Notes: generated by a model not told the origin, from the sequence alone. DNA of 64,000 nucleotides from JAGVGT01 sp963807225 (GCA_963807225.1 CAWEAD010000008.1:1-64000), one strand, 5' to 3'. Positions 29,356-39,309 are shown, counted from the stretch's first letter. A program made the numbers and translations.

Positions 29356-30136
29356 TTGAAAAAAATACTGTCTACTTTCTTTTTATCCATATCTGTGTCT
29401 TGGCTGGGGGGACTGCCAATCTCGTGGCCGCCGGCAGATATTGGAATTTTCCCCCTCTTCCTCCGCCATATGAGTACGGAAATATATTGATAAACAGGGT
29501 TTCCGGAAAAAACGGGGTAAAGCCTGTCTATTTTTCCCACTGGAGCCATAGGGTCAGATATACATGCCGGGTATGTCACTTTGAGCTGGATTTTGAATTT
29601 GAGGTGAACAAGACGGAAATCACGGAAGAGGACAACCGGAACGGCATATTTCTGTGGCACCTGCCATAATGGTAAGGAGGCATTTGCGCACACGCCGGAA
29701 AATTGTGCCAAGTGCCATACGGGGACCGTTTCTTTCGGAAGGGAAAAGTTCAGGGAACTGGCCGGCGACAATCCCGAAAGGCTTTTTGGTAACAAGATTG
29801 ATTGGGACAAGGCCTTGAAGGGGAAACGAATCACTCCTTTATACAGTATCTTCAATAAGGAAGAGAAACCATTGGCATTCAAAAAGGATCTTGAGCTGGC
29901 AGCCACTTGGAATTATGTGCCGCCCGCAGTATTTCCCCCATGAGGCCCACACGCAATGGCTGGATTGTGCCAACTGTCATCCGGACATATTCAATATACA
30001 AAAGAAAACCACTAAGAATTTCGCAATGAAGTATATCCTTGAAAAGAAGTTCTGTGGGGTGTGCCATCTGAAAGTGGCATTTCCGTTAGACGATTGTGCA
30101 GGTTGCCATCCGGCAATGAGAGAGGGAAAAAAATGA
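29356..30136 (+). CDS. Exported hexahaem c7-type cytochrome c (several indels)
   Basis: A TTG start at 29356 sits 8 bases after AGGAGA and opens a leader (LKKILSTFFLSIS). The frame shifts near 29400 to VLAGGTANLVAAG and the mature protein. Haem sites in order: CRVCH, a CGTCH disrupted at about 29650 (reads as FLWHLP in the wrong frame), CAKCH, then after a shift near 29935 CANCH, CGVCH and CAGCH. Same two-module layout as the preceding cytochrome (YEYGNILINRVS parallels YGNVVINNFS). Its stop overlaps the start of the small companion gene (ATGA). Confidence 0.75.
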
Positions 30137-30436
30137 GAAATAGTGGAAAGCTGGCACTGCGCAAACAGTTGTTGCTTTTTTGCTGATCATTTTCACCTCT
30201 GCCCTGGTCCACGGAGGATCATTGCAAGAAGAATTTGATCAGATATGCGTCTATACCCAGGATGCCGAAAGCCTTTCCCTGGACAAGCTCAAAGAACTAC
30301 TGACAGAATGTGATCAACTGCGGAAAAAGATAGAGGACAGTGACGACGAGAAAAAGAAACTCTGTTGTTCAGGCTAAATAAATGCCACAATTTCTTTGTT
30401 TATATGATTGATCTCAAGCAGAGGGAACAACTCTAG
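30133..30436 (+). CDS. Small exported protein associated with the cytochromes (two indels)
   Basis: ATG at 30133 overlaps the cytochrome stop. The leader MRNSGKLALRKQLLLF breaks at a T6 run (30176-30181; seven Ts would continue LLIIFTSALVHG). The mature part is a short helical, Cys-containing protein (QEEFDQICVYTQDAESLSL, then LKELLTECDQLRKKIED). Near 30365 a second shift would extend it by LFRLNKCHNFFVYMIDL to a stop at 30436, the kind of C-terminus seen in small proteins accompanying multihaem cytochromes. Function unknown; the overlap argues for joint expression with the cytochromes. Confidence 0.6.
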
Positions 30437-30618
30437 GCATCCGCAATAAAACATATCATACCCAAAGCGATTCAGAGCTTCCAACTGATTAAGCTGCGTA
30501 AAATTCGAGGGCTTTGTTTGTCCTCTGGCGAAGGCCTGCAAATCATTGAAAGTCATCAGCTGGCAAAGTGGCCTTCTCTTTCACGTTCTCCCACAATACC
30601 CCGCCTTATCACTAGCTG

Positions 30619-31151
30619 TTACCATTCGTAATCATCCGGGATGGGGAATTCCGCATAGGGATCGTTGGTGATCCGGTTGATCGGCGTTCGTTTAGAACCA
30701 GCAAGGCCTCCGAGCGGCGATCCCTGATTTTGACAGCGGTTTCGGCCGGGACGATTTCGTATTTTTCGTCGACTTTTACTATCCCAAGGGCGCCGTTACT
30801 CAGCTGGTCGATGATTGCTTTGGGGAGATATATTTTCTTGATTTTATTTGAGTCGGAAAAGTGAAAGGCGATGTCACCCTTGCCCGTGTTCAGCCGGTTG
30901 CTGGCGACCAGTTGTTTGATCTGGGCGATAACTTCTTTTTCCCTTGCTACCAGGTCTCGCTGAGCGTTGCTTTGCCGGGATTGCTCCTTTTGGCGTTGTA
31001 GAGCCTGCTCAACCGCCTTCTCGACCGGAACATTGCCTTGGTTCCGGCGTTGTTCCTTCTGCTGTTTATGCTGATCGAGCTTGGCCTTGTTCACCTGTTT
31101 CTTGTTGACCAGGCCGGCCTTTAAAAATTTATCCTGAAAGGGATTAGCCAT
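30619..31151 (-). CDS. DUF2058 (YaiL-like) protein, one frameshift near the C-terminus
   Basis: About 178 residues beginning MANPFQDKFLKAGLVNKKQ. The N-terminal half is a charged coiled coil (KLDQHKQQKEQRR), as in DUF2058; the C-terminal half is a small beta domain (IAFHFSDSNKIKKIYLP). The frame open to 30612 ends in an unrelated tail. Shifting by one base near 30690 gives ITNDPYAEFPIPDDYEW with a stop at 30619, which is the conserved DUF2058 ending. Cytoplasmic; role unknown, suggested to be nucleoprotein- or ribosome-associated in other bacteria. Confidence 0.8.
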
Positions 31152-31332
31152 GTAAACTCGCTTCCGGTTGGTATCCGCCCGGTCATGCCCCGGAGCACTT
31201 TTTCTGAAATGACAAAAGAGCAGGATTGCCCAGCTTTCATTTTTCAGCGATTTTTTTCTTAATGCTTCTCTAGCATCCTTCGGCTGTTTCCTGAAGGACT
31301 TTTATGAAAATTTTATTCATCTCGGAAAGTTG

Positions 31333-32079
31333 CTAAGGTTCAATAGCGCTCCCCAGTTTTCGGCCGCCGAACAGGGCCAGTTCAAAGACCTTGAAGAAGC
31401 AGTCCACATCGACAAAGCCGATCTCCCTGAGCCATTGGCACTGCAAGTCCATTGGGGCCAGGATGTTTTCGGCCTTGTCCGGCCGGTTATAATAAGCATC
31501 GGCGATTTCCTGCCGCGATTTGGCCGGGTCCTTGGCCAGGTGAAAGCGGTGCAGATGGTCGATGAAATAATGGTCGAAGAGGTTCTCCACGGCCGGGGTA
31601 GGCGAGGCCACGTGTTCCAGGTTGAGGAAGACCCCGCCCTTGGCCAGCAGCGCGAAAATTTCCCCGTAAAGTGACCTTTTCCGCTGGTCCGGCTGGTGGT
31701 GGATGGCGAAGCCGGAAACCACGGCATCGACCGGGCCGTAACCGTCCAGGGTTTCGAGCCAGGCCCGGTTGGAGAAGTCGGCCTTGACTACGGCGGTTCG
31801 CTGCTTTTGCCCGAGCTGGGTCCGCACCGCTTCCAGCATGGGCTCGGAAAAGTCGGCGAAGACGAACTGCGCCTTCGGGAATAGCCCGAAGAGTGAGCGC
31901 CCCAGCGCCCCGTCGCCGCAGCCGAGATCAACGATAACCTTGGGATTCGGACACCAGGTCAGGAGGATGTGGGCGATTACCTCCAATTGCCGGCCGGCGT
32001 CTGGGATGGCACCCCGGACTCCCTGGAGAAAGGCGGTCGCCAGTTCACTGCTCTGCCATCTGCTTTGCATTTCCGGCAT
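31333..32079 (-). CDS. Class I SAM-dependent methyltransferase
   Basis: 248 residues from the ATG at 32079, preceded by AGGAGAA at 7 bases; the frame is open further upstream but lacks a good start. The SAM-binding motif I is VIVDLGCGDGALG, motif II region FVFADFSEPML, and post-motif FSGFAIHH-like VVSGFAIHHQPD. This is a UbiE/SmtA-type fold; the substrate cannot be inferred. The next gene upstream (esterase) ends 110 bases away, inside the longer open frame. Confidence 0.85.
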   Translation of the reverse strand: MPEMQSRWQSSELATAFLQGVRGAIPDAGRQLEVIAHILLTWCPNPKVIVDLGCGDGALGRSLFGLFPKAQFVFADFSEPMLEAVRTQLGQKQRTAVVKADFSNRAWLETLDGYGPVDAVVSGFAIHHQPDQRKRSLYGEIFALLAKGGVFLNLEHVASPTPAVENLFDHYFIDHLHRFHLAKDPAKSRQEIADAYYNRPDKAENILAPMDLQCQWLREIGFVDVDCFFKVFELALFGGRKLGSAIEP

Positions 32080-32188
32080 TAGTTCTTCTCCTGTCGCAGC
32101 TTGTTGCAGAACCGACCCGACTAGGTAGCATTGTTGCCGATCGTGGTTAGGTCGGTCTTGGGCTATTGTGGTGAGTCCAAGAAGTAAT

Positions 32189-32911
32189 CTATTCCTTCCG
32201 GGCCTGGGAGTCCACTGGAGAATTCCTTGGCTTTGCGGCTGCCGGGCGATTGTGGCGATCGATCGCCTCCAGTACATAAGGAAGCAAATTATCAACGATC
32301 TTTTGGTAGCCGCTGGCAGTGGGATGGATACCGTCAGATTGGTTAAGGGTTGGTTCGCCGGCCACTCCGGCCAGAAAGAAAGGCATGAAGATCACCCCCT
32401 GGCGGTGGGCTACTTTGGGATAGAGGGCCGCGAAAGAAGTGGTGTAATCGACGCCGAGATTGCGGACCATCTCCATGCCGCAGAGGACTACGGTAATGTT
32501 ATGTTGTTTGAAGGTGGCAACGATTTTCTCGAGGTTCTTTTCGATCAATTGCGGCTCTATGCCCCGGAGACCGTCATTGGCCCCGGTCTCAAGAATGACG
32601 ATGTCGGGTTTAAAGGAGAGGATCCAGTTGGTCCGCTCCAGGGCGCCGCTACTGGTTTCCCCGCTGATCCCGGCATTGATCACCTGGTAGTTAAGCCCCC
32701 GTGCCGCCAGGCGCTCGGCCAGCCGGGCGGGATAAGCCTGATCTTCCGCCACCCCGAGCCCGGCGGTGAGGGAATCGCCCATCGCCACGATGGTGCCGCT
32801 GAACTTCTCGACAACCTCTGGCCGCGGCGGCTGTTCCTCCTGCCGCCGGTCGCAACCGCCTACCCCGGTCATCAGCAACAGAACCAGTACTATCGAGGTA
32901 AAAATTCGCAT
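32189..32911 (-). CDS. tesA: SGNH-fold arylesterase/thioesterase lipoprotein, TesA-like
   Basis: 240 residues with a lipoprotein leader (LLLMTGVGGC, lipobox Cys at about 20). GDSL-type blocks: block I VAMGDSLTAGLGV with the catalytic Ser, block III GANDG with the oxyanion Asn, block V DGIHPTASGY with the catalytic Asp and His. Like E. coli TesA it would be a broad acyl-ester/thioester hydrolase in the periplasm, here membrane anchored. It follows the permease gene by 8 bases, reproducing the widely conserved YbbA-YbbP-TesA module. Confidence 0.88.
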   Translation of the reverse strand: MRIFTSIVLVLLLMTGVGGCDRRQEEQPPRPEVVEKFSGTIVAMGDSLTAGLGVAEDQAYPARLAERLAARGLNYQVINAGISGETSSGALERTNWILSFKPDIVILETGANDGLRGIEPQLIEKNLEKIVATFKQHNITVVLCGMEMVRNLGVDYTTSFAALYPKVAHRQGVIFMPFFLAGVAGEPTLNQSDGIHPTASGYQKIVDNLLPYVLEAIDRHNRPAAAKPRNSPVDSQARKE

Positions 32912-32919
32912 AATTCCTC

Positions 32920-35449
32920 TTATTCCATATCGCCTTGCAGATAGGCGGCCGGTTTCTGGCGAAGGATCTGGATTGAAGCCAGCCAGCCGCAGAGCGTAGT
33001 CAGCAGCAGCACCCCCCCGAGCATGGTCAGACTCAGGCTGATAAAAGGGTCATAGGCGATTTTCAGTTCCTGCCGGCAGATCTGCCAGGAGATCAGCTGG
33101 GCCAAGCAGCAGTGCGATCAGGCCGCTGCTTCCGCCGAGCAGCAGGTTTTCCAGAAAGAACATGCGCCGGATGAATCCGGTGGTGGCGCCGAGGATCTTG
33201 AAGAATACCGCCTCTTGGACCCGTTCGACCCGGGTGGCGGTGATCGAGCTGGCAATCAGGAGAACGCCGGCCAGGATCCCGAACAGGGACAGTAAACGGA
33301 TAATGACCAGCAGCCGTTGCAGAACCCCGGCGATGATCGCTACAGTCGCACCGATGTCGATGACCGAAACATTGGGGAAACCGGAGACCATCCGGTCCTG
33401 CAGTGCGGCCACCTGATCGGGTGGTACCCGAACCCCGGTGAAATAGGTTTGCGGCGCCCGGCTCAGCACCTCTTTCGGAAAGACGAAGACGAAAAATGGT
33501 CGGGCCGGCCGGTCGAGCCTGCTGCGGATGGAGCTGACCGTGGCGGTCACCGGCATCCCCTGGATGTTGAAGGAGATGGTGTCGCCGACCCGGATATTGT
33601 TGCTTTCGGCCATATAATCTAGCACCGAGACCTGGGGCCCGACCAGGTCTGGCCGAAAGAGTTCCCGGCCCTGGCTGATGGTTTCGTCGTTTAGCAGTGT
33701 ATCGCGCCAGGTGAGGCTGAATTCCCGACCCAGGTTGTCCCGATGTTTGCTCCTTTCCCGCTGGCGGTCGATCGGGACGCCGTTGATCTTTTCCACCCGG
33801 CCCCGAACCACCGGATAATAGACAGCAGGGTGGTCGAGCGTTTTCTTGAAATCGGCCAGTTGCGAAGGCTGAATGTCGATGAAGTAGAGATTGGGGGCGC
33901 CGGCGGGAAAAGAATCGATGAAGAGGGCGCTAAGGTTGTGCTCCACCAGAACGATAGTGAAGACCAAGACGCAGGAGGCGCTCAAGGTTGTGAGGATGGC
34001 ACCGGTGGCGCCGCCCGGTCGAAACAGTCCCCGGACGGCCTGGCGCAGGAGCAGCGAGCGGCCGCGCAGGCGGTGGAGGCCCCGCAGTAGCGCCTTGGCC
34101 AGGAGAAAGCAGGTCAGGATCAGACCGCAGGCGCCGCCGATAAAATAAAGGCCGGTGCGTAACTCTTCCACCGCCTGCAGGACCAGGATGCTGAAGAAAG
34201 CAAGGATAGCGGTCAGGGAGATTGCCAGGGCCAAAGTGTCCCTTCCGGTCGGAGGCAGGCGGGCGAAGACTGTTGCCGGCCTGACTTTGCGCAGACGCAG
34301 TAGCGGCAGCAGACAGAAAACGGTAACCACCACCAGGCCGGTGGCCAGGGCTCGTAAAATGGAAGTCCAGGTGAGATAGAGCGCGGTCTGTCGAGGCAGG
34401 ATGTTGCCGGCCAGTCGGAGCAACAGGTTCTCCAGTCCAAAGCCGAGAGCGAGTCCGGCCAGGGCGCCGCAAATCCCGACCCCCAGGACCAGCAGCAGAT
34501 AGTTGGTAAAGACAAAGAGGCTGCGGGCTCCCAAGGTCCGCAGGATGGCGATGGTCCAGGTCCGGCCCCGGAGCAATGCGGTTACCGCTCTTTCCATGGC
34601 GATCCCGGCCAGCAGTAGGGTAAAGATGGCAATCAGACTGAGAAAGAAGGTGAAGTTGTCGTAAAAGCGCTTGAGCCGGGATTGGGCACTCCGATAAGTG
34701 GCGACCTGTTCGCCTTCCTGATTGGCCAGACTGCTCAATTGATCGGCGATTTTCTGTAGATCACTCTCCCGGTTTACCTTGAGCAACAGGGAGTATTCGA
34801 CCCGGCTACCCTGCTCGAGGAGATCAAGGGCCGGGAGATCGGCGGCGGCGACAAAGATCCTCGGCCCCAGGGAAAAGAAATCCATGGGGCGATCCGATTC
34901 GCGGATCACCACATCGCGGATCACCAGCGTGGCCCGGCCCAAACGAAGTTTATCGCCCACCTTCAGGTGCAAACGGTCGAGCAGTGATTTTTCCACCAGG
35001 ACAGAGCCTGGTTGCAGCTGCTCGGCAAAAGGGCGACCCGAAGAAAGTTCCACCTTACCGTAAAAGGGGTAGCCCGGCTCCACCGCCTTGATCTGGGCCA
35101 GTAAACTCTCCCGCCGATCGGCCGGTCGGACCATTGAGTAAAAGAGATAGACCCTAGCCGCCTTTACTCGGCCATGACGCCGCAGCTGATCAACCCGGTC
35201 TTGCAAAGGTGGTGAAATAGGGTGGTGGGCACGGATGACGATATCGGCGGCGCTGAGACTTCTGGCGTCCTGCCTTAGGGCCCGATTGATGCTGGCGGAG
35301 AGACCCTGTTCAGCCACCAGGGAGACTATGGCCAGAACCACGCAGAGCAGAAAGAGCACGGCCTGCGGTCCCAGGGCCGCCACCTCCCGGATGATCAGAC
35401 GCGGATGGAGCAATATGGCTTTGTTATCCGGCGGGGCGGGGATCATCAT
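32920..35449 (-). CDS. ybbP: FtsX/MacB-like ABC transporter permease, YbbP-type (one frameshift near the C-terminus)
   Basis: About 842 residues once repaired. Two FtsX units: an N-terminal helix and large periplasmic domain (about 50-260), a helix block (about 270-500), a second periplasmic domain and a last helix block. The frame runs to 33050, but the conserved ending (AQLISWQICRQELKIAYDP, then a final helix, stop at 32920) is in the next frame. One extra base near 33102 accounts for the break. With the adjacent ATPase it should form a YbbAP complex, proposed in other bacteria to move or extract hydrophobic compounds, with the esterase acting downstream. Confidence 0.85.
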
Positions 35450-35505
35450 GGCAAACTATAGCGGCCGGTCGCGTCCGCCTGCATTTCGGTGTCTCCGGTC
35501 ACATG

Positions 35506-36264
35506 TTATCCCTGTTGTTGTGGTTTCGGCTCGGATTTGTTCGCAAGGCCAAGCTCGCTTTCAATCCGGCCGTCCTTAAGATGCAGAATCCGGTCCGCCA
35601 GTCTGGCGATCTCCCGACTGTGGGTGACCAACATCAGGGCGCTGTTCTCTTCACGGCGCAGGGTAAGGAGCAGGTCTAGAACCGCCTCGCCGCTGGCGGT
35701 ATCTAGGTTGCCGGTAGGTTCGTCGGCGAAGATCAGCCGCGGCCGATTGATCAGGGCTCGACAGATGGCGACTCGCTGTTTTTCGCCGCCCGAGAGTTGG
35801 GCCGGATAGTTGTGGCGTCGTTCCAGGAGCTCGACCCGCTCCAGCAGTTCCTGGCCGCGGCGGGCCGCCTCGGGGTCGCCACGAAGTTCCGCCGGCAAAG
35901 TGACATTTTCCAGGGCGGTTAGCGAAGGCACCAGATGGAAGGATTGGAAGATGAAGCCGAAGGTCCGGTTACGCACCGGGGCCAGGTCATCCTCGCTCAG
36001 GTCGGTGATGTCGGCGGAGTCGATCAGCACCCGGCCGGCTGTCGGACGGTCCAAGCCGGAGAGTAGAGTGAGCAGGGTGGTCTTGCCGCTGCCGCTGCGC
36101 CCGTTGATCACCAGGAACTCGCCGGCGGCCACCTTGAAGGAGACGCGGTCAAGCACCGGAATTTCCCGGGTGCCGATAAAAAAGGTCTTGGAAAGCTCCC
36201 TGGCCTCCAGAATCATATCGCCAGGCGGAGCCGATTCGCTCTTTTTCTCTCCAAAGTAGTCCAT
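35506..36264 (-). CDS. ybbA: ABC transporter ATP-binding protein, YbbA/LolD-type
   Basis: 252 residues. Walker A is GRSGSGKTTLL, the Q-loop lies in FIFQSFHLVP, the signature is LSGGEKQRV, Walker B is LIFADEPTGNLD, and the switch His is in LVTHSRE. The pattern is that of the MacB/LolD family, which drives FtsX-type permeases mechanically rather than by classical alternating access. It precedes the permease gene by 56 bases and starts the three-gene operon. Confidence 0.9.
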   Translation of the reverse strand: MDYFGEKKSESAPPGDMILEARELSKTFFIGTREIPVLDRVSFKVAAGEFLVINGRSGSGKTTLLTLLSGLDRPTAGRVLIDSADITDLSEDDLAPVRNRTFGFIFQSFHLVPSLTALENVTLPAELRGDPEAARRGQELLERVELLERRHNYPAQLSGGEKQRVAICRALINRPRLIFADEPTGNLDTASGEAVLDLLLTLRREENSALMLVTHSREIARLADRILHLKDGRIESELGLANKSEPKPQQQG

Positions 36265-36332
36265 ACCGGCAACCGTACCATGTAAAAGGGCGTCATGTCA
36301 CACCCGAGAATCCCGAAATATTCGCGGGCAGA

Positions 36333-37337
36333 TCAGCTGGGTCGGGCTTCCTGCTTCAGCAGGCAGCAGGAGATTCGGTGGCGCGGGCGCCCCTGGTTGT
36401 CGTAATCGATATTGCCGGGTTGCAGCAACCGGTTCATCACGCAGCCTTCAGCGATGTCGAGCTGGAAAAAGCCTTCCTCGGTCAGACCTGTCCTTTTTAC
36501 CAGTTGCCCGTCCCTGATCTCCAGGGAATGAATCGGGTAGTCCTCGCCCAGAGGGCAGCAATAAACCCGACCGTTGGGGAAGATGAAGTAGTTTTCCGCC
36601 ACCCGACCGGCGCAGGTGAACTCCTCGCCCCGGTCCAGGAAGACCTTGGGGAAGATGGTGTGCAGCCCCAGAGACGCCGCCCTTTGAGCCACCGGCGGCA
36701 CTACGGCCAGCCACTCCTCGGGCGTGAGCTGTAGTTCGTCGCCGGGGCCGGCCGATTTGCCGCGCAGGCCGATAACCTGGATAAAAAAACGGCTTACCCC
36801 GAGACTTACCAGCAGCTCCGGCATTTTCTCCAGATGATTCAGATTCAAACGGCTCACCGTGCAAATGACGCTTACCTTAAAGCCCAGTGCCACCGCTTTC
36901 TTCAGGTTGGCGGTACAGATTTCGAAGACCCCTTCACCCCGCAGGGGATCGTTGACTTCGGGGTTTGGGCCGTCCAGGCTGAAACTTAAAACCGCCTCCT
37001 CCGGGCTGATCTTCTCCAGTAAATTGTGATAGAGATAGCCGTTGGTGTCGATGGTGACCGAATTGTAGCCTAGCGCCCGGGCGGTCTTCACACCGTAAGC
37101 CAGATCCGGATGCAGGGTCGGCTCACCGCCCAGGAAAATCAGATTGGTTTCCCGCGCCGGATCGGCGAAAAGCTTGAGCCAATCCTCCATGGTCCGCCGA
37201 TCCACCATCTGCCTGCCGTGCTGCTCTGGGTTGATGTAGCAGTGACGGCAGGAGAGGTTGCAGGCGGTAAGAAGGTGGAAGAAGACGTTGCGCTCCTCGG
37301 GTCGGAAGTGGACGGTGCGGATAGCTGGATGGGTCAT
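36333..37337 (-). CDS. Radical SAM protein with SPASM-like C-terminal cysteines
   Basis: 334 residues. The radical SAM cluster motif CNLSCRHC is near residue 28, GGEPTLHPDL near 70, and FSLDGPNPEVNDPLRG near 118. The C-terminal third has cysteines spaced like a SPASM/twitch domain (FTCAGRVAEN, VYCCPLGEDY, GCVMNRL, SCCLLKQ). Such proteins modify peptides or act as anaerobic-sulfatase-maturase-like enzymes. No precursor peptide or obvious partner lies next to it, so the substrate is unknown. Confidence 0.85.
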   Translation of the reverse strand: MTHPAIRTVHFRPEERNVFFHLLTACNLSCRHCYINPEQHGRQMVDRRTMEDWLKLFADPARETNLIFLGGEPTLHPDLAYGVKTARALGYNSVTIDTNGYLYHNLLEKISPEEAVLSFSLDGPNPEVNDPLRGEGVFEICTANLKKAVALGFKVSVICTVSRLNLNHLEKMPELLVSLGVSRFFIQVIGLRGKSAGPGDELQLTPEEWLAVVPPVAQRAASLGLHTIFPKVFLDRGEEFTCAGRVAENYFIFPNGRVYCCPLGEDYPIHSLEIRDGQLVKRTGLTEEGFFQLDIAEGCVMNRLLQPGNIDYDNQGRPRHRISCCLLKQEARPS

Positions 37338-37475
37338 GATTGTTTTTCTTTGGTTTTATTTGATTAGGTTCTGGGCTGTGATGATTTGTTTGTTCATTCG
37401 TTTCTGTGGTGCTCGGCCAGGTGAAATGGCAAACAAATAAGTGGAATGGCTTTCCAATTAAGGAAAACGCAGTTA

Positions 37476-37985
37476 TCAATCCTGGGACAGAGTGTACTCA
37501 GCTAAAAAACTGTTGCGCCAGTAATCGGTTTCCGGGTTGGCGAAATATGCCTTGAACAGGGCCAGGCTTTCGGCCCGACCCAGATGCGGTACCACCTCCA
37601 CCTGCATCTCCCGGTAGAGGGGTGGGAGCGTGGCCAGCTCCAGGCCGGTGCCGCCGCCCATGGCGTCTTCATAAGCGTAGACGAAGCGGCGCACCCCGTT
37701 TAACAACATAGTGGAGTAGCACATCAGACAGGGTTCCATGGTCGAGTAGATCGTGAGGCCGGCCGGAACTGTACCGGGTTCACGGTTAAGTAAGTCGCGG
37801 AGGGCCAGAACTTCGGCATGGTCGATCTCGTTCACTGCCTCACGGCTGTGGGCCCGGCGCCCGTCGGCGACAATTTCGCCGCCCGCGACCAGTACGCAGC
37901 CTACCGGGAACTCGCCGGCGGCCAAGGCCTGGCGGGCCTGAGCCAGGGCGGCCGCCATGAAGTTCTCATCATTATTGGTGGTCAC
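37476..37985 (-). CDS. CMP/dCMP-type nucleoside deaminase
   Basis: Zinc-dependent deaminase fold: the catalytic HAE is in NEIDHAEVLAL and the second zinc motif PCxxC in STMEPCLMCYSTML. GEFPVGCVLV near the start is typical of guanine/tRNA-adenosine-type deaminases. I chose GTG at 37985 (GAGGG upstream); ATG at 37958 is equally possible, and a longer frame reaches 38048, overlapping the MscS gene. C-terminal residues (LPPLYREMQVEVVP) differ from TadA, so a base or nucleoside substrate is more likely than tRNA. Confidence 0.8.
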   Translation of the reverse strand: MTTNNDENFMAAALAQARQALAAGEFPVGCVLVAGGEIVADGRRAHSREAVNEIDHAEVLALRDLLNREPGTVPAGLTIYSTMEPCLMCYSTMLLNGVRRFVYAYEDAMGGGTGLELATLPPLYREMQVEVVPHLGRAESLALFKAYFANPETDYWRNSFLAEYTLSQD

Positions 37986-38007
37986 GGTTAATGGTCCCTC
38001 AAATTTC

Positions 38008-39081
38008 TTAATCGGACGCGGGCAGTTCCGGGTGGAATAGATGGACATCGCGCTGCGGGAAGGGGATGGTGATCTCGTTTTCCCTGAAGGCTTGATAGAT
38101 GGTCTTGAGAATATTATGGATCACCAAACCCTTGCGGGAAGGATCGTCGACCCAGCAGAGCAGTTCGAAGTTTACCGAGGAGTCGCCGAAGGCCCGCATT
38201 CGCACCCGGGCTTCCGGTTCCCGCGAAACGTCGGGGTTGGCGAGGGCCACCTTCAGCAGCACTTGCTCGACCAGGTCCAAGTCGCTGCCGTAGGCCACTC
38301 CCAGCGGAACCCGGATCCGAAAGCGCGGTACCGGAGCGCTTTCGTTGATTATTTTGGAGTTGGCGATCAGCGAGTTGGGGATGGTAACCATCACGTCGTC
38401 GCGGGTCTTGATCCTGGTCGAGCGGATGCCGATTTCCATCACCTCACCCCGCTCGCCGCTGTCGAGGACGATGTAGTCTCCCAGCTTGAAGGTCTTGTCC
38501 ATGAAGACACTGACCCCCCCGAAGAAGTTGGCCAGAGTGTCCTTGGCGGCCAGGGCCACTGCAATACCGGCGATGCCGGCCGAGGCGAAGAGTGGAGTCA
38601 GATCGATCTTCCAGATGGTCAGAAGCCAGAGCACGCCGGTAGCAATGATAACCACCCTGATCACGTTTTTCATCAGCAAGACCACATCCTTGCCGATTTT
38701 CTCATGCTCCGCCGGACCGCCCAGAGTTCGGCGAGCCAGCCAGTTGAAGACTCTGGTGGCGGTATAGGTCCAGATCACCAGGATCATGGTTTTGGTCAGG
38801 GATGGCAGTACTGTCTGCCAGGGTTCGATAAGTTGCCCGACCAGGAGGGCATGGGCGACTCCCAGCCAGAAGATGGTCCAGCAGATCGGCCCGTGCAGGA
38901 AATCAAGCAGTTCATCGTCCATGGTCATGCTGGTCCGTGCCGCGACTCTGCGTAGAACCCGGTCGATGAAGAGATCGGCCACCTTCATCAGGGCGATATA
39001 AGAGACCAGAATCGCGAAACGGTGCAAATAGGGATGACGCTGAAAAATTTCCAGCAGTTCGGGGAAGGCGGGCAAAGACAT
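38008..39081 (-). CDS. MscS-family small-conductance mechanosensitive channel
   Basis: About 357 residues from the ATG at 39081, which has GGAGAG 8 bases upstream; an upstream TTG at 39111 is less likely. Four hydrophobic helices precede the pore helix region LFASAGIAGIAVALAAKDTLANFFGG (Gly/Ala-packed TM3), then the beta domain (DYIVLDSGERGEVMEIGIRS) and the C-terminal alpha/beta domain. Acts in the inner membrane as an osmotic release valve. Confidence 0.9.
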   Translation of the reverse strand: MSLPAFPELLEIFQRHPYLHRFAILVSYIALMKVADLFIDRVLRRVAARTSMTMDDELLDFLHGPICWTIFWLGVAHALLVGQLIEPWQTVLPSLTKTMILVIWTYTATRVFNWLARRTLGGPAEHEKIGKDVVLLMKNVIRVVIIATGVLWLLTIWKIDLTPLFASAGIAGIAVALAAKDTLANFFGGVSVFMDKTFKLGDYIVLDSGERGEVMEIGIRSTRIKTRDDVMVTIPNSLIANSKIINESAPVPRFRIRVPLGVAYGSDLDLVEQVLLKVALANPDVSREPEARVRMRAFGDSSVNFELLCWVDDPSRKGLVIHNILKTIYQAFRENEITIPFPQRDVHLFHPELPASD

Positions 39082-39309
39082 GGCGGTTCTCTCCGGCATG
39101 AAAACGTTCAAGGATTTTGCTGGATATCATAGCAGTAAGAGGAATTTTCCGCACCCACATTGCGGTTTTTTCCGGCAGGCGCGGTAGTGCAGATCGGGCA
39201 CGGCGCCAGTCCGCTGAAAGCCACCTTGAAAACGCCGGGGAAATGGGGTAGTAAAATGAACCGGGTACGACGAACTACCGGTGTGTGAGAAGAGGCGGAG
39301 GACGGCCCG

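Noticed and set aside
30374..30556. A 60-codon minus-strand frame after the cytochrome block
   Set aside because: It overlaps the reconstructed end of the small cytochrome companion and has no ribosome-binding site or family features.
38041..38955. A 304-codon plus-strand frame opposite the MscS gene
   Set aside because: Low-complexity product without recognisable features; the MscS pore and beta domain on the minus strand explain the stretch.
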